A DNA stretch of 44,768 nt, from positions 526,698-571,465 of the forward strand of contig PGYU01000001.1 of the NCBI GenBank assembly GCA_002839825.1, given 5' to 3'. The DNA is from Ignavibacteriae bacterium HGW-Ignavibacteriae-1. Lineage in GTDB: Bacteria > Bacteroidota > Ignavibacteria > Kapaibacteriales > UBA2268. Within the stretch, counting starts at the first letter, position 1. Every line of letters begins with the position of its first letter. This document shows positions 32,009-42,330 of the stretch, piece by piece. Below the pieces are notes generated by a model, which saw nothing but the letters and a program-made list of their open reading frames with translations, made no database searches and had not been told where the DNA came from. Made by a program: the position numbers and the translations under genes.

Positions 32009-33957
32009 TTTTCCCTATAAAATAATTTCAACAATATATCAAAATCTAACGAGACGGAATAATGCTTCAAATAATATTCATTTAATTTCAAAATGGCTTT
32101 TTCGCTTAAAGCATTTGCCTGATTCAAGTGAGCTAAACCCGTCAAACCGGGTTTGCCGAAATTCTTCCTGCCAGGCAACTCAAAAATACCAATAAAAGAG
32201 TACTTTCCGTTCAAAACGTTGAAAATTTTTGTGATTATTTTGTTTTGCTTGTTGTTAATCAGAAGTAATATCGGTAGTCCGACAGTAAGTAGCGTAAATG
32301 ATATAATAATGTCTGAGGTTCGCTTGATTATTCTGTACCTAATCAAATTTGCCCTATACTTTAGAACTTCGTTCTTGTTTTCTGTGATTTCGGAAATTAA
32401 CTTCGAAACAATGAAATCTTCTAAATGATTAGCCACATGAAAATTAACTCTCGGATTTTTGTATTTGCTAGTCACAAACGAAATTTCATTATTATAAGTT
32501 TGTTCATCAGTAACGATTACATCGCTAATTTTTTTGTTTTCGATGATTGAATTGAGATGATTGATTGTGCCTAACCAAATTAATGGAAACGCATCATCTT
32601 GCGCCGGTTTAGAGTGAATATAGCCAAGAATTTTCAATTGAGGTAAATTTTCAGAAATAAGTTTGTACAGATTCAAAGCGTCTTCGGGATTACTAACGAT
32701 TACGATGTGTCTGTCGCTATAATTATTTTTGATGCTTGCCGCAGCCGAAATGACTATCCGAAGCAAAGTTGAACCGATCATCCCAAAACCGATTGTGACA
32801 AGTAATGCTCCACGACTAAATCTATAGCCCGGAAAGAAATAAATCAAAGTGGACAGCACAAGGAAACTAATAGCGTACCCGAATATGGTCTTTGTAGGTG
32901 AAAAGGTAGATTCAAAAAAGCCGCCGGCTGTAATATTTGCCATAATAGTTACAAAAATTACTGCTATGAACACAGTCGGATAGGCATATGGTTGCAGCCC
33001 AAATGGCGACCCAAGTGCCATGTAGGTACCAAGTAAAATTCCAATGATAATGAATATTGAATCCATTGCCATCAACTTAACATCAAGTTTGTATTTATAT
33101 AGATATGAAATTGATGCGCGAGTCAAGATACCTAATTTCAAAAGGGCAAGGAAAAATCGAGAATTTGAATAATGTTTAGAGACAAAAATTTCCATTGCTT
33201 CGTAAAATAGATTGATTTCGTTCAAGCTGCTGCGTTTGGAGCTTTCACCTTTATGATGAATGATGCTTGTAGTGTGTACATAAGCGTTTTTGTATCCGGC
33301 TTTGACTACTCGATAGCATAAATCCAAATCTTCTCCATACATGAAAAATTCGGGATCAAATCCATTGACTTGCTTGATTACGTCTGCACGTGCAAACATG
33401 AAAGCACCGGTAACTGCATCAACGTAGTAAGTATTATCCGTTGGCATGTAAGTTAAATTATATTTGCCAAATAGCTTAGACTTGGGAAACAAAGATTGCA
33501 TTCCGAAAAGTTTACTAAAGGCTGACCAAGGTCCGGGAAATCCTCTCCTACATGATGCTTGGAATGTACCATCAGTATTCAAAACTTTGCAAACTGAGAT
33601 TCCAACTTCGGAGTGATTCTCCATATACTTGTGCATTTCATCAAGTGTATCGTGTTGCAGTATTGTATCAGGATTCAAAATTAAGAAGTATTTGCCAAGA
33701 GCTTTTTCAAAACCCAGATTATTTGCTTTACCAAATCCGATATTTTCGCTCAATGCGATGATTTCTACATTTGGGAATGCTCGCGAAATAAATTCGACTG
33801 AACCGTCTTCGGAATTGTTATCAACAACTATAATTTGTACTTTTAGATTCTTGGATGCTTGGTTGATAGATTCAATACAACTAAAGAGATAATCCTTCAC
33901 ATTATAATTTACAATTACAATCGAAATATCTGTATGTGACGGATTATTCAAAATCAT
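31996..33957 (-). CDS. GT2 glycosyltransferase fused to a degenerate polyprenyl sugar-phosphate transferase
   Basis: 653 residues in three parts. Residues 10-260 are a GT2 domain ([43 protein letters not shown]). Residues about 290-410 hold four to five membrane helices, followed by a Rossmann-like stretch ([18 protein letters not shown] … GYIHSKP) as in WbaP/WcaJ-type enzymes. Residues 546-653 match the ends of the sugar-1-phosphate transferase module ([55 protein letters not shown]). The middle, with the KFRSM and catalytic Asp-Glu DE-PQ segment, is missing. It is thus probably inactive as a phosphotransferase. ATG at 33957 overlaps the preceding stop (ATGA); an in-frame ATG at 33981 is possible. 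Confidence 0.82.
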   Translation of the reverse strand: MILNNPSHTDISIVIVNYNVKDYLFSCIESINQASKNLKVQIIVVDNNSEDGSVEFISRAFPNVEIIALSENIGFGKANNLGFEKALGKYFLILNPDTILQHDTLDEMHKYMENHSEVGISVCKVLNTDGTFQASCRRGFPGPWSAFSKLFGMQSLFPKSKLFGKYNLTYMPTDNTYYVDAVTGAFMFARADVIKQVNGFDPEFFMYGEDLDLCYRVVKAGYKNAYVHTTSIIHHKGESSKRSSLNEINLFYEAMEIFVSKHYSNSRFFLALLKLGILTRASISYLYKYKLDVKLMAMDSIFIIIGILLGTYMALGSPFGLQPYAYPTVFIAVIFVTIMANITAGGFFESTFSPTKTIFGYAISFLVLSTLIYFFPGYRFSRGALLVTIGFGMIGSTLLRIVISAAASIKNNYSDRHIVIVSNPEDALNLYKLISENLPQLKILGYIHSKPAQDDAFPLIWLGTINHLNSIIENKKISDVIVTDEQTYNNEISFVTSKYKNPRVNFHVANHLEDFIVSKLISEITENKNEVLKYRANLIRYRIIKRTSDIIISFTLLTVGLPILLLINNKQNKIITKIFNVLNGKYSFIGIFELPGRKNFGKPGLTGLAHLNQANALSEKAILKLNEYYLKHYSVSLDFDILLKLFYREKWQR

Positions 33958-34676
33958 TTTTTCTTGTTTTTGAAGGTCCATGAAAATAATTTCAATTTCC
34001 AGACTAAGAAAATTGCTTCGTAAATAATGCTTTTGTTCATCTTGGAAGTTCCACTTCTGCGGTCAATAAATATGATAGGAATTTCTTTGATACGAGCACC
34101 ATTTTTCCACATACGGTAATTCATTTCGATTTGAAATCCATAACCATTTGTCTTTACTGACTTCAAATCTATTTCCGCTAATTTCGAGGCTCTGAAGCAT
34201 TTGAAACCACCGGTTGCATCTTTAACGGGCATTCCTGTTATCACTCTTGTGTATAGATTAGCACCATAGCTGAGAATCAGTCTGCTCAGGGGCCAATTTA
34301 TAACATTGACACCTTTGATATATCGTGAACCAATGATAAGGTCATGATTTTCCAATTCAACAAGAAATCTCGGCAAATCGGCAGGGTCATGCGAAAAATC
34401 GGCGTCCATTTCCATAATCGCCTCGAAACCTCTATCCAAGGCGTACTGGAAACCTTCGCAATATGCTGTTCCCAAACCCATTTTACCCGCGCGGACTATC
34501 AAATGGATTCTGCTATCAGTTGCCATCATTTTGCGAACTATATCGGCAGTACCATCGGGTGAATTATCATCAACGACTAACACATTCAATCCATCAATCA
34601 CTTTCAAAACTTCGGTAACAATGTGTTCGATGTTTTCGAGTTCGTTATATGTAGGTATTACAACAATTGCTTTCAT
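33954..34676 (-). CDS. Polyprenyl-phosphate mannose synthase-like GT2 (DPM1 type)
   Basis: 240 residues. VVIPTYNELENIEHIV, VVDDNSPDGTADIV, MEMDADFSHDP and IGSRYIKG are the signatures of the DPM1 branch, which loads mannose or a similar sugar onto a polyprenyl phosphate for GT-C enzymes. It lacks the C-terminal membrane helices of some homologues, so it would act as a peripheral membrane enzyme. The stop overlaps the next ATG by 4 bases; 19 bases separate it from the gene upstream. The GT-C protein at 4147 could use its product, but that link is inference. Confidence 0.9.
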   Translation of the reverse strand: MKAIVVIPTYNELENIEHIVTEVLKVIDGLNVLVVDDNSPDGTADIVRKMMATDSRIHLIVRAGKMGLGTAYCEGFQYALDRGFEAIMEMDADFSHDPADLPRFLVELENHDLIIGSRYIKGVNVINWPLSRLILSYGANLYTRVITGMPVKDATGGFKCFRASKLAEIDLKSVKTNGYGFQIEMNYRMWKNGARIKEIPIIFIDRRSGTSKMNKSIIYEAIFLVWKLKLFSWTFKNKKK

Positions 34677-34695
34677 AGTGTTTCCTTAATCATTC

Positions 34696-36180
34696 TTAAG
34701 CTTGCCCTCTTCCCATAATCATACACCAAAGGGTTCGAACAATAATTTCTATATCTAATTTTAATGACATGTTTTCTATATAATGAAAATCATTTCTCAA
34801 TCTGTCCCGAATTTCTTCGGCAGATAGTTCATAACCGTAACTTGTGACCTGATGCCAACCTGTAATTCCAGGTCGAACTTTCAAGCGACGTTTATAATGT
34901 GGAAAATCTTTTGTAAAATCATCCACAAATTTTGGTTGCTCTGGTCTCGGACCAACGATGCTCATATGACCGAGCAATACATTCAGAAATTGTGGGATTT
35001 CGTCTAAGTGAGTTTTCCGGATAAATCGCCCAAATGTCGTGACTCTCGGGTCATTCATAGTTGTCCAAGTTTGGTCTTGGCGTTCCGGTTGGAAAACCAT
35101 TGACCTGAATTTATAAATCTCAAAAATTCTACCATCTTTTCCAACCCTTTTTTGAGTATAAAAAATCGGTCCACGTGAATCAATTTTTACCCCAATTGCT
35201 ATCAATACCCAAATTGGCAAACCTGCCAATAATACTAAAAAGCTGAACGTAAAATCAAAAATTCTCTTGATGGCTTCTTGCCAAGGCTTTAAAAGTTGTG
35301 TGGAAACCTCGATTAAAGGCAAGCCATACAGATAGTATGTTTTGGTTTGTCCTGCAAATACATCATACAAATCGGGCTCGATTTTTACACGAACCTTTTC
35401 ATCAGCACATTGATTAACAATATCTACGAGAAGTTTGTGGTCAGGTTTTTCAGTTGCGATTACAACTTCTTCGGGTTTGGTATGCCTCAGAACATCTCCT
35501 AATTGGTCAACCGTACCCAAGTAAGTTCCACTTTCAATCACAATATCTCCGGACTTTTCCTTCAACTCATCACCGGAAATCAGTAACACAGCCAAAGGAT
35601 GATAGCCCCATGTTTTGACTCTTCTGAATTTCTTGAAATAATTGATTACTTTTTCATAATCACCTACAATTACAACCGGAATACTGAGAAGTCCTTTAAT
35701 ACGCATATATCTCTCTATGAACCTTGCTGTTACTCTACCGCTAATCATCAAGGTTGAATGCAATACAAAATATATCAAGAACAACTGCCGTGGTGATGAT
35801 TGGCTATCAATTTTTACTGCAAAGATTATGATTACGCAACCAATAAGAGTTACCTTTATGATTGACCAAAACTCCTCAAAAGGCGAACGTTCGTACCAAT
35901 TTTTGTACATTCCTGAGAAAAAGCACAATAGCAACCAAAAAATCAGGAAAATGAAAGTACCTATAGTGATTTCAAGTGCACCGGGTTTGACAGCCGAAGG
36001 ATAAATCCCTGAACCGAAACGTATAAAAAAGAATAGCAGATATGCTGTTATGATTGCAATATTATCTACAAATAATTGGATGACAAAACGCCACTGACCG
36101 GACTTAATAAGCCTTTGGGGCTTAAAAGTAGTAAGCAAATTGCTAATTTCGGCTATATGTCCTTTTTGCGTTTCTATCAT
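34696..36180 (-). CDS. Polyprenyl-phosphate sugar-1-phosphate transferase (WcaJ/WbaP type)
   Basis: Initiating enzyme of surface polysaccharide synthesis: it transfers a sugar phosphate from a nucleotide sugar to undecaprenyl phosphate. 494 residues: four membrane helices (about 35-160), a CoA-binding-like Rossmann domain (about 165-290), a re-entrant helix (RIFDFTFSFLVLLAGLPIWVLIA) and the catalytic module. That module has SRGPIFYTQKRVGKDG, YKFRSM, the Asp-Glu pair in HLDEIPQ, MSIVGPRPE and RPGITGW, all intact. I chose the ATG at 36180, eight bases after the preceding stop, over an earlier overlapping in-frame start. Confidence 0.93.
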   Translation of the reverse strand: MIETQKGHIAEISNLLTTFKPQRLIKSGQWRFVIQLFVDNIAIITAYLLFFFIRFGSGIYPSAVKPGALEITIGTFIFLIFWLLLCFFSGMYKNWYERSPFEEFWSIIKVTLIGCVIIIFAVKIDSQSSPRQLFLIYFVLHSTLMISGRVTARFIERYMRIKGLLSIPVVIVGDYEKVINYFKKFRRVKTWGYHPLAVLLISGDELKEKSGDIVIESGTYLGTVDQLGDVLRHTKPEEVVIATEKPDHKLLVDIVNQCADEKVRVKIEPDLYDVFAGQTKTYYLYGLPLIEVSTQLLKPWQEAIKRIFDFTFSFLVLLAGLPIWVLIAIGVKIDSRGPIFYTQKRVGKDGRIFEIYKFRSMVFQPERQDQTWTTMNDPRVTTFGRFIRKTHLDEIPQFLNVLLGHMSIVGPRPEQPKFVDDFTKDFPHYKRRLKVRPGITGWHQVTSYGYELSAEEIRDRLRNDFHYIENMSLKLDIEIIVRTLWCMIMGRGQA

Positions 36181-36187
36181 TTTATTT

Positions 36188-37357
36188 TTAAGAAGAACTG
36201 AATCCCTGTCTGTCCCAAATTGCATTTTGTGCACCTTTCAAAAATCGAAATGAACCAAGTAATATCGCATAATTGATTACAACAAAAAAAAGAAAAGGTC
36301 TGAACACAGAAAAATTTATTTTTGCTTTTTCGACCAAGAATCCCAATAATGCACCAACATATAATACTAACTGCGTTACCAAAATAACTTGAAATGTAAT
36401 CGTACCACTATTCATCATTATTGTTAAAAGTATCAAAAGAATCATCAAATATGGAGTGGTCCATCTTGTAACTTTATGAGACCATATAAAAAATGAGACC
36501 CAACCGTATTCGAAAATATTCAATAAATGCCGAAAATGAAATACTGTAGCCATTCCACCTGCTGAAGCTCTCAATCTTCGATGCTTTTCATTTTCTAAAG
36601 ATTTTTCGCGAACTTCATTCACCATAGCTTCAGGAGCAAATTTCACCTTGCTTTTGTTTTCTAACACGGTATAAATCGTAAACATATCATCGCAAAGTAA
36701 ATCGCTTGCAATTGGTTTGAAAAATTTGCTGCGTATAGCATAAAAATACCCGAAGGCATTCACACATGAATCAATTGCGGATTCGTAATATTTAAGGAAA
36801 TTTTCATATTGCTGATATATCAATACTCCGGCGCTGCCGCTGTTTTCATTTTTCTCATTTTCTATATTTTGAGTAGCGATAACTCCACCGACTTTTTGGT
36901 CTGCAAAATGTGAAATTATTATGCTCAGAGCATTTTCATTCAATCGGATGTCTGCATCCATCATCACGATGATTTCAGTCTTTGCAAGTGGAATGATTTT
37001 GTTAAGTGTATTATTTTTGCCACCACGTCCGAAGCAATGAAATGATAGACTGGGATATTTGGTGGAAAGCTCGGATAAAATTTGATTAGTTCTATCAGTT
37101 GAGCCATCAGAACCAACTATAACGCGAATTTTATCTTTTGGATAATCACCCTCGAAAACCGAATCAATTGCATCAGCAATCAGTTCTTCCTCGTTGTATG
37201 CAGCTATGATTACTGTGATTTCGGGCTTAAAATCCTGGTTGCTATTGTTAAATTTGGGTACAAACTGGCTTACAACCTTCAATATCAACGGATAGAAAGT
37301 ATAATTAAAAATTATTGCTATGCCAATAACAAGTAATATTACATCAGTAAAAATCAA
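36188..37357 (-). CDS. Processive membrane GT2 glycosyltransferase
   Basis: 389 residues. An N-terminal membrane helix is followed by a GT2 domain (ITVIIAAYNEEELI, GSDGSTDRT, MMDADIRL, CDDMFTIY acid-base region), then HRRLRASAGG where the product-binding QxxRW of hyaluronan and cellulose synthase relatives would be, and three to four C-terminal membrane helices. This layout suggests a polymerising or lipid-linked sugar transferase. The start appears to be TTG at 37357: there is no in-frame ATG before an upstream stop. It ends eight bases before the sugar-phosphate transferase gene. Confidence 0.85.
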   Translation of the reverse strand: MIFTDVILLVIGIAIIFNYTFYPLILKVVSQFVPKFNNSNQDFKPEITVIIAAYNEEELIADAIDSVFEGDYPKDKIRVIVGSDGSTDRTNQILSELSTKYPSLSFHCFGRGGKNNTLNKIIPLAKTEIIVMMDADIRLNENALSIIISHFADQKVGGVIATQNIENEKNENSGSAGVLIYQQYENFLKYYESAIDSCVNAFGYFYAIRSKFFKPIASDLLCDDMFTIYTVLENKSKVKFAPEAMVNEVREKSLENEKHRRLRASAGGMATVFHFRHLLNIFEYGWVSFFIWSHKVTRWTTPYLMILLILLTIMMNSGTITFQVILVTQLVLYVGALLGFLVEKAKINFSVFRPFLFFVVINYAILLGSFRFLKGAQNAIWDRQGFSSS

Positions 37358-37393
37358 TTTATCTTGCTGATTAATTTACAAACTACAAAAATA

Positions 37394-39016
37394 TCAAAAT
37401 TCATCAAATCGTAGCATAGCTCGTATAAAATGCTCCCCCGAATTGTTAGTGTTTATGAATCTATAATAAAGCTGAAGGTTGAAACCACGCGATAGCTCAA
37501 CCCCGGATGATAATGCAAATGAAAAATATTCTTCCAGATTCCCATCAAGAAATTTGACTTCCTGGCTATTAACATCAAATCTGAATCCTTCAAGATGATT
37601 ACCGCCTACATTTCGGATTAATTCCCCAGTCTCAGAGTAAATATTGTCACCATGTCGGAGATATGATAATTCTAATTCAATCGGATAGCGACCGCCCCAC
37701 CAATAGCGAGTAGTGAAGGAATACTTTTCCGAATTGGGTAAAATATACGATGAGACTACAAATCCATCATTGACCACGGAATTATTTTGGTTGAAATGAG
37801 AGTAAGTATAAGGTTGAACTCGAGCATACTCGGCAATCAAATCAATGTTTGGGATTATTGATAGCATTGCTCCCAAATTATATGCTGTTTTGTTACCCCA
37901 ATAATCGGTTCCAATCTTTTCAAATCGGATATCATCCAATAAAAACGAACCTTTGACTAATAACCCCGCAATCGGTTTAACTGTTAAGTCCATTCCCATC
38001 AATGAATTATCTCTATCTCTTAAAGCATGTTCTAAAGACTTTAGGAAGCTGAGTGGATTCAAATATGCAATATCAGGATGACGATTTGAATATACTAAAG
38101 ATTCCCAAAAAGCAAATTCTCCCCAACTCGGAGTTAGAGCAAATCTATGCGTGACAAGATATTTGCTTGGTATATCAATGTGTGAGCCTGATACGCCGAT
38201 ATTGGGTTGGGCAAGCAAAGAAGCATGAACAAATTTATATCTGAAACTTTCAAATTCGGCACCGGCTGAAATAACGTCCATTGCGGGTGAGTTGTCGGAC
38301 AAAATTAATCTCTGACCAAATCCTGCACCCAATAATCTGGATTCTCGCCCAATATTAAAATGAAACCAGCGAGAAACATAGTTGATATGGGATTCCGTAA
38401 AATCTATATCGTCCTGATAAACGTTGAATTTTATATTTTGTGAATACTTTCTAATCGTATTGGCAACACTTCTCTCACCCGAAAACAAAGTTCCGTTTGT
38501 TACTTGCAAATTATATCCGAAATTACTTTCAATAGTACCATACAATCGAAATCCCAAATTCGCAATCAAAGCACAATTTTCATCGTTCCTCATGTAGTCA
38601 ATTGAAGCCAATGGCATAATCTGAACATTTGTGTCATCGTTTGAATTGCGATAGAAGAATTTTTCATCATTTGAAAATAGCCCGCTGAATAGGATTTGAT
38701 TTGAATCCGTTTCGCTTGTAATCAAAGTATATGTTTTGGAATCGGAAATAAAGAATTCTTGCTTGAATTTTTCGAGAAGTTTTTTATCTGCGCTTCCAAG
38801 TTCGGCTTGATTCTTATCAATTTCAATTAATGCATTTGTGATATTGGAACGTCGCATTGGCAAATCATTTAATGGATAGCCTTCGTAATGCCCCTGATTA
38901 TACATTCTCTCCAAAAAGGGATACACAGAATGATAGATATGCACGTGCTCAGACTGCGAATATGTTATAGAAATATTCGCAATAAAAAAAAGAATGATTC
39001 CAATTGTTATTCTCAT
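37394..39016 (-). CDS. Wzi-like capsule assembly outer-membrane protein
   Basis: 540 residues with a signal peptide (MRITIGIILFFIANISITYSQ). Residues about 25-95 form a helical periplasmic part (PFLERMYNQGHYEGYPLNDLPMRRSNI … LEKFKQEF). The rest is a run of amphipathic strands ending in LQLYYRFINTN … RAMLRFDEF, typical of the capsule assembly Wzi barrel, which anchors polysaccharide to the cell surface. ATG at 39016 overlaps the export-protein stop by 4 bases (ATGA). Confidence 0.75.
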   Translation of the reverse strand: MRITIGIILFFIANISITYSQSEHVHIYHSVYPFLERMYNQGHYEGYPLNDLPMRRSNITNALIEIDKNQAELGSADKKLLEKFKQEFFISDSKTYTLITSETDSNQILFSGLFSNDEKFFYRNSNDDTNVQIMPLASIDYMRNDENCALIANLGFRLYGTIESNFGYNLQVTNGTLFSGERSVANTIRKYSQNIKFNVYQDDIDFTESHINYVSRWFHFNIGRESRLLGAGFGQRLILSDNSPAMDVISAGAEFESFRYKFVHASLLAQPNIGVSGSHIDIPSKYLVTHRFALTPSWGEFAFWESLVYSNRHPDIAYLNPLSFLKSLEHALRDRDNSLMGMDLTVKPIAGLLVKGSFLLDDIRFEKIGTDYWGNKTAYNLGAMLSIIPNIDLIAEYARVQPYTYSHFNQNNSVVNDGFVVSSYILPNSEKYSFTTRYWWGGRYPIELELSYLRHGDNIYSETGELIRNVGGNHLEGFRFDVNSQEVKFLDGNLEEYFSFALSSGVELSRGFNLQLYYRFINTNNSGEHFIRAMLRFDEF

Positions 39017-40755
39017 TTTCGAGTTAAAAGTGTGAAAACGGTTGTTATCAATATTGAGACTGTAGCGATAAGGCTTGCATAAACTGCAAAACGTTGTAAT
39101 TTCAATGTTGTAGGTTCATCAGGAACTCTTGGAGCATAAATCTGGTCGCCTGCATATACCACAACGTCATCGGCGCCCGCAATCCAAACATTAGTTCTGC
39201 CACGAATAATTCTTGCTCTTTCAGGCTCTGAACCTTCTGCAAAACCACCTGCCCGCTCAATGTACCAACTCATATTTCTGCCTTCTTCAAATTCTACATA
39301 TCCCGGATTTTTGACCTGACCGTTCACGAAAACTAATCCCGGGTTGGTTGGAATATGAATAATATCGCCGTCATACAAAAGCACATCGTTGATATCATTA
39401 TTCTTTTCAAAAAGTTCTACAAAATCTGTCGCAACCAATGGCTGTTTGTACTTCATATCAATATAATATCGAGTAGTGTCATCCATTGTTAAATCGCTGT
39501 ATTGCATTACTTCATAAGTTTCTTGGCGTGGGTCAGTGAGTGATTTCAGTTTCGATTCACGACGAACGATATTAGCAAGCGGCAAATAAGCATCTTGGGT
39601 AAAACCACCTGCCATGTCAATCAAATCCCTAAGGCGTGTGTTTCTCAGTGTAATCAAATAATTGCCCGGGTTACGGACTTGCCCTTTGATTGAAACAGTA
39701 CCTGTACTCTGACTTTGCGGGGTAATGCTTTGTCCAACAATTATTACTGCACCGGGTTCAATTTCAAAATCTTCTCCAATCAGATTCAAACTTTTGTCTG
39801 TTTTGAGCAAAATTTGTTTGTTTTGCGAAGGCATATAGATTTTAATATTGTTTATATCGGCATCATCAGTCAGTCCATAGCCAAATTTTAATAATAAGGA
39901 TGCTTTATCGCCGGGTTTGTATGGCAAAATTATTGGTCTGGTAACACCGCCGGAAATCGAAATCATTGGGAAATTATCTCTATCGAACGGAACGATAATT
40001 TCATCACCTTCCTTAACGTATGGGTCGTAAGCCGCATCATTAGTAGCGGCTGCCTTTTCGAGGTCAATCGTTAACGAAGAGCCATCTTTGCGTAGTAAAA
40101 TTATATTTCTCGATGAATAAAATGGTTTTGTACTTAGTCCGCTTTCCGAAAAACGCCGTTCTGTTTCTCGTTCTGCTTCTTGAACTTGGAGCAATGCCTC
40201 CATTTGGGGCAATGCAATAGCAGTATTTTTTTGAAGTTGATTGGCGAAAAGTATTGCAGTTGAAACTTGATAGCTCGAAGGCATTGTGTAAATTGACGGG
40301 TACAAAACATTGCCTGCAATTTTCACGATACATTGCCGTGCAGCTCGCAAATTCGTCGAAACTTCAAACTTTGGGTTGTATGCTTTGAAAAAAGCTTCGA
40401 TGCTATCTTGAGCTTGTTTCAAAGTAAGTCCTCGCATATCAATTTTTCCGACTCGAGGAATCATTATGGACATATCCGGCGATAATTTGATACTTCTGGG
40501 GTTGCTCATAATAGGTACAATTTGGATTGTGAGAACATCTTCGGGACCAAGAAAATATAATTCAGGGTCAATGATATTGCCCACAGGCATAGTTTCGGAG
40601 CGCATAGCATCATCAGAAAATTGGCTTTCGAGTTCCATTTTCAGAAGCTCATCGCCACTCATACCGGATAAGCCTTTGATTTGAGCTTGGAGATTTGAGT
40701 GATTTGCAATCACCATTAAAAATACAAAGATGCAAACTGCAATATTACGATACAT
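39013..40755 (-). CDS. Polysaccharide export protein with SLBB domains (Wza family)
   Basis: 580 residues. A signal peptide (…VANHSNLQAQ) without a lipobox Cys is followed by the Poly_export domain (GPEDVLTIQIVP … MIPRVGKIDMRGLTLKQAQDSI). Several SLBB beta-grasp domains follow (SGGVTRPIILPYKPGDKASLLL, KGQVRNPGNYLITL, NGQVKNPGYVEFEEG). One hydrophobic helix at the very C-terminus (FAVYASLIATVSILITTVFT) would insert in a membrane. Wza forms the outer-membrane exit pore for capsule; lack of a lipid anchor is a difference from the E. coli protein. The gene is 27 bases after the GH3 gene. Confidence 0.9.
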   Translation of the reverse strand: MYRNIAVCIFVFLMVIANHSNLQAQIKGLSGMSGDELLKMELESQFSDDAMRSETMPVGNIIDPELYFLGPEDVLTIQIVPIMSNPRSIKLSPDMSIMIPRVGKIDMRGLTLKQAQDSIEAFFKAYNPKFEVSTNLRAARQCIVKIAGNVLYPSIYTMPSSYQVSTAILFANQLQKNTAIALPQMEALLQVQEAERETERRFSESGLSTKPFYSSRNIILLRKDGSSLTIDLEKAAATNDAAYDPYVKEGDEIIVPFDRDNFPMISISGGVTRPIILPYKPGDKASLLLKFGYGLTDDADINNIKIYMPSQNKQILLKTDKSLNLIGEDFEIEPGAVIIVGQSITPQSQSTGTVSIKGQVRNPGNYLITLRNTRLRDLIDMAGGFTQDAYLPLANIVRRESKLKSLTDPRQETYEVMQYSDLTMDDTTRYYIDMKYKQPLVATDFVELFEKNNDINDVLLYDGDIIHIPTNPGLVFVNGQVKNPGYVEFEEGRNMSWYIERAGGFAEGSEPERARIIRGRTNVWIAGADDVVVYAGDQIYAPRVPDEPTTLKLQRFAVYASLIATVSILITTVFTLLTRK

Positions 40756-40782
40756 CGTTCATAACCAATTGTTAATAAATAA

Positions 40783-42330
40783 CTAAAGAAGCTTTAATGC
40801 TTCCTTTCTACCGCTTAGCTCTATTACTACAGATGCTAATGACGGAAAAGAATCAGAATAAGTCCAAATTTTTACCGATGAGTCAAAAATTTCACCAAAG
40901 TAGGGATTTCCCAGAAAAATGACAATCGTGTCTTTGCCGGCACTAAGCTTATCAAATATTTCTTTAGCTTTGGTGATTAAATCGGTTCTGCCATCATAAG
41001 CAACGGCTTTGATGAAGACAGCAAAAATAAGAATTTTGGCATCTTTGATACCGTCTTTGATTGCCGACAGGTCACTATCAGTGATAGCTTCACTTACAAA
41101 GGCGAAGTCACAATCGTTTTCAATCGCTTGAGATAACATTGTGAAAAAGCGCGTGGCTGTTCGCAAATCTTTGTCTTGTTGCAAAAATGCAATTCCGGCA
41201 AAATTCACATCATCAGCAATTGGAATAATCGGCTTATCTATCTTTATTTGCAATGCTTTATAAGCAACATTTAAAGCTAAATTCAAATGGTCTGTAAAGA
41301 TTTGTTTCGTATTTTCGAGAGTTGCAAAAAGTGGAATTAATTTCGCATTTCGTTTTGCAGTGATAATCCGCTTAGATGATTCGTAACAATTTTCGACAAG
41401 TTTCTCGTCATTTTCGGCTCTTTCGATTAATCCTGCAATGGCTTCGATCGCGTTTTCCGGCATAAGGGCAATATCAGCCCCTGCGAGAAGACAATCAATC
41501 GTTGCATCTGAAGAGTTACGAATTTTGGTGATACTCTTCATATCCAAAGCATCAGTAACTATAAGCCCTTTGAACTTCATTGCATCGCGAATATAGCTGT
41601 AAACTTTAGGTGAAAGTGAGGTTGGAAGCAAATTATTGCTCATAGCCGGCACGTACAAATGTCCCACCATAATTGAATCCACGCCTGCTTCAATAGCCGC
41701 TTTAAATGGTAACAATTCAAATTTTTCCAAATCCTCCAGCGTTTTGGAAACCGCCGGTAATTCGATATGCGAGTCAGACAGCGTATCGCCATGCCCGGGG
41801 AAATGCTTTGCGCATGTCAAAACATTTACAGTTTTAGAACCTTCAATAAATTTCACAACATTGTCGGAGACTAATTCCGGTGTCTCACCAAATGAACGAA
41901 TATTGATTATCGGGTTGGAAGGATTTGAATTTATATCGCAAACGGGAGCAAGATTCCACTTAACACCAACTGACTTTACTTCTTTGGAAATCGCAGAAGA
42001 AATTTTGAAACTCGTATCCGAATCTGAATTTTGCCCCAATGCCATTGCATGAGGAAACTCTGTACCTTCGGAAAGTCGCATCGGCAAGCCAAATTCAAAA
42101 TCCCCTGCAAAAAGCAGTGGTACGGGAGCCATATTTTGCAGAGAGTTGGTCATTTGCTCGACCTGAACTGTATCTCCGCCGAAAATGCAAAATCCTCCAA
42201 CTCCCAATTCGACTAAACGAAGTATTTCGCGTTTGTAATCGGGATTTGTAAAAAAATCTTCTGTAGATAGCTTGGGAAATAGACATTGAGCTACGATTTG
42301 TTGCTTTGTCCAATTCATCGGATTACTCAT
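40783..42330 (-). CDS. Glycoside hydrolase family 3 (NagZ-like)
   Basis: 515 residues, no signal peptide, so probably cytoplasmic. The NagZ-type barrel shows CAKHFPGHGDTLSDSHIELP, whose His is the acid/base of this subgroup, and LIVTDALDM with the nucleophile Asp. A C-terminal alpha/beta domain (about 340-515) resembles longer GH3 forms. NagZ removes N-acetylglucosamine from peptidoglycan fragments; trimming of a glycan made by this locus is an alternative. The ATG at 42330 directly follows the thioesterase stop with no gap. Confidence 0.88.
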   Translation of the reverse strand: MSNPMNWTKQQIVAQCLFPKLSTEDFFTNPDYKREILRLVELGVGGFCIFGGDTVQVEQMTNSLQNMAPVPLLFAGDFEFGLPMRLSEGTEFPHAMALGQNSDSDTSFKISSAISKEVKSVGVKWNLAPVCDINSNPSNPIINIRSFGETPELVSDNVVKFIEGSKTVNVLTCAKHFPGHGDTLSDSHIELPAVSKTLEDLEKFELLPFKAAIEAGVDSIMVGHLYVPAMSNNLLPTSLSPKVYSYIRDAMKFKGLIVTDALDMKSITKIRNSSDATIDCLLAGADIALMPENAIEAIAGLIERAENDEKLVENCYESSKRIITAKRNAKLIPLFATLENTKQIFTDHLNLALNVAYKALQIKIDKPIIPIADDVNFAGIAFLQQDKDLRTATRFFTMLSQAIENDCDFAFVSEAITDSDLSAIKDGIKDAKILIFAVFIKAVAYDGRTDLITKAKEIFDKLSAGKDTIVIFLGNPYFGEIFDSSVKIWTYSDSFPSLASVVIELSGRKEALKLL

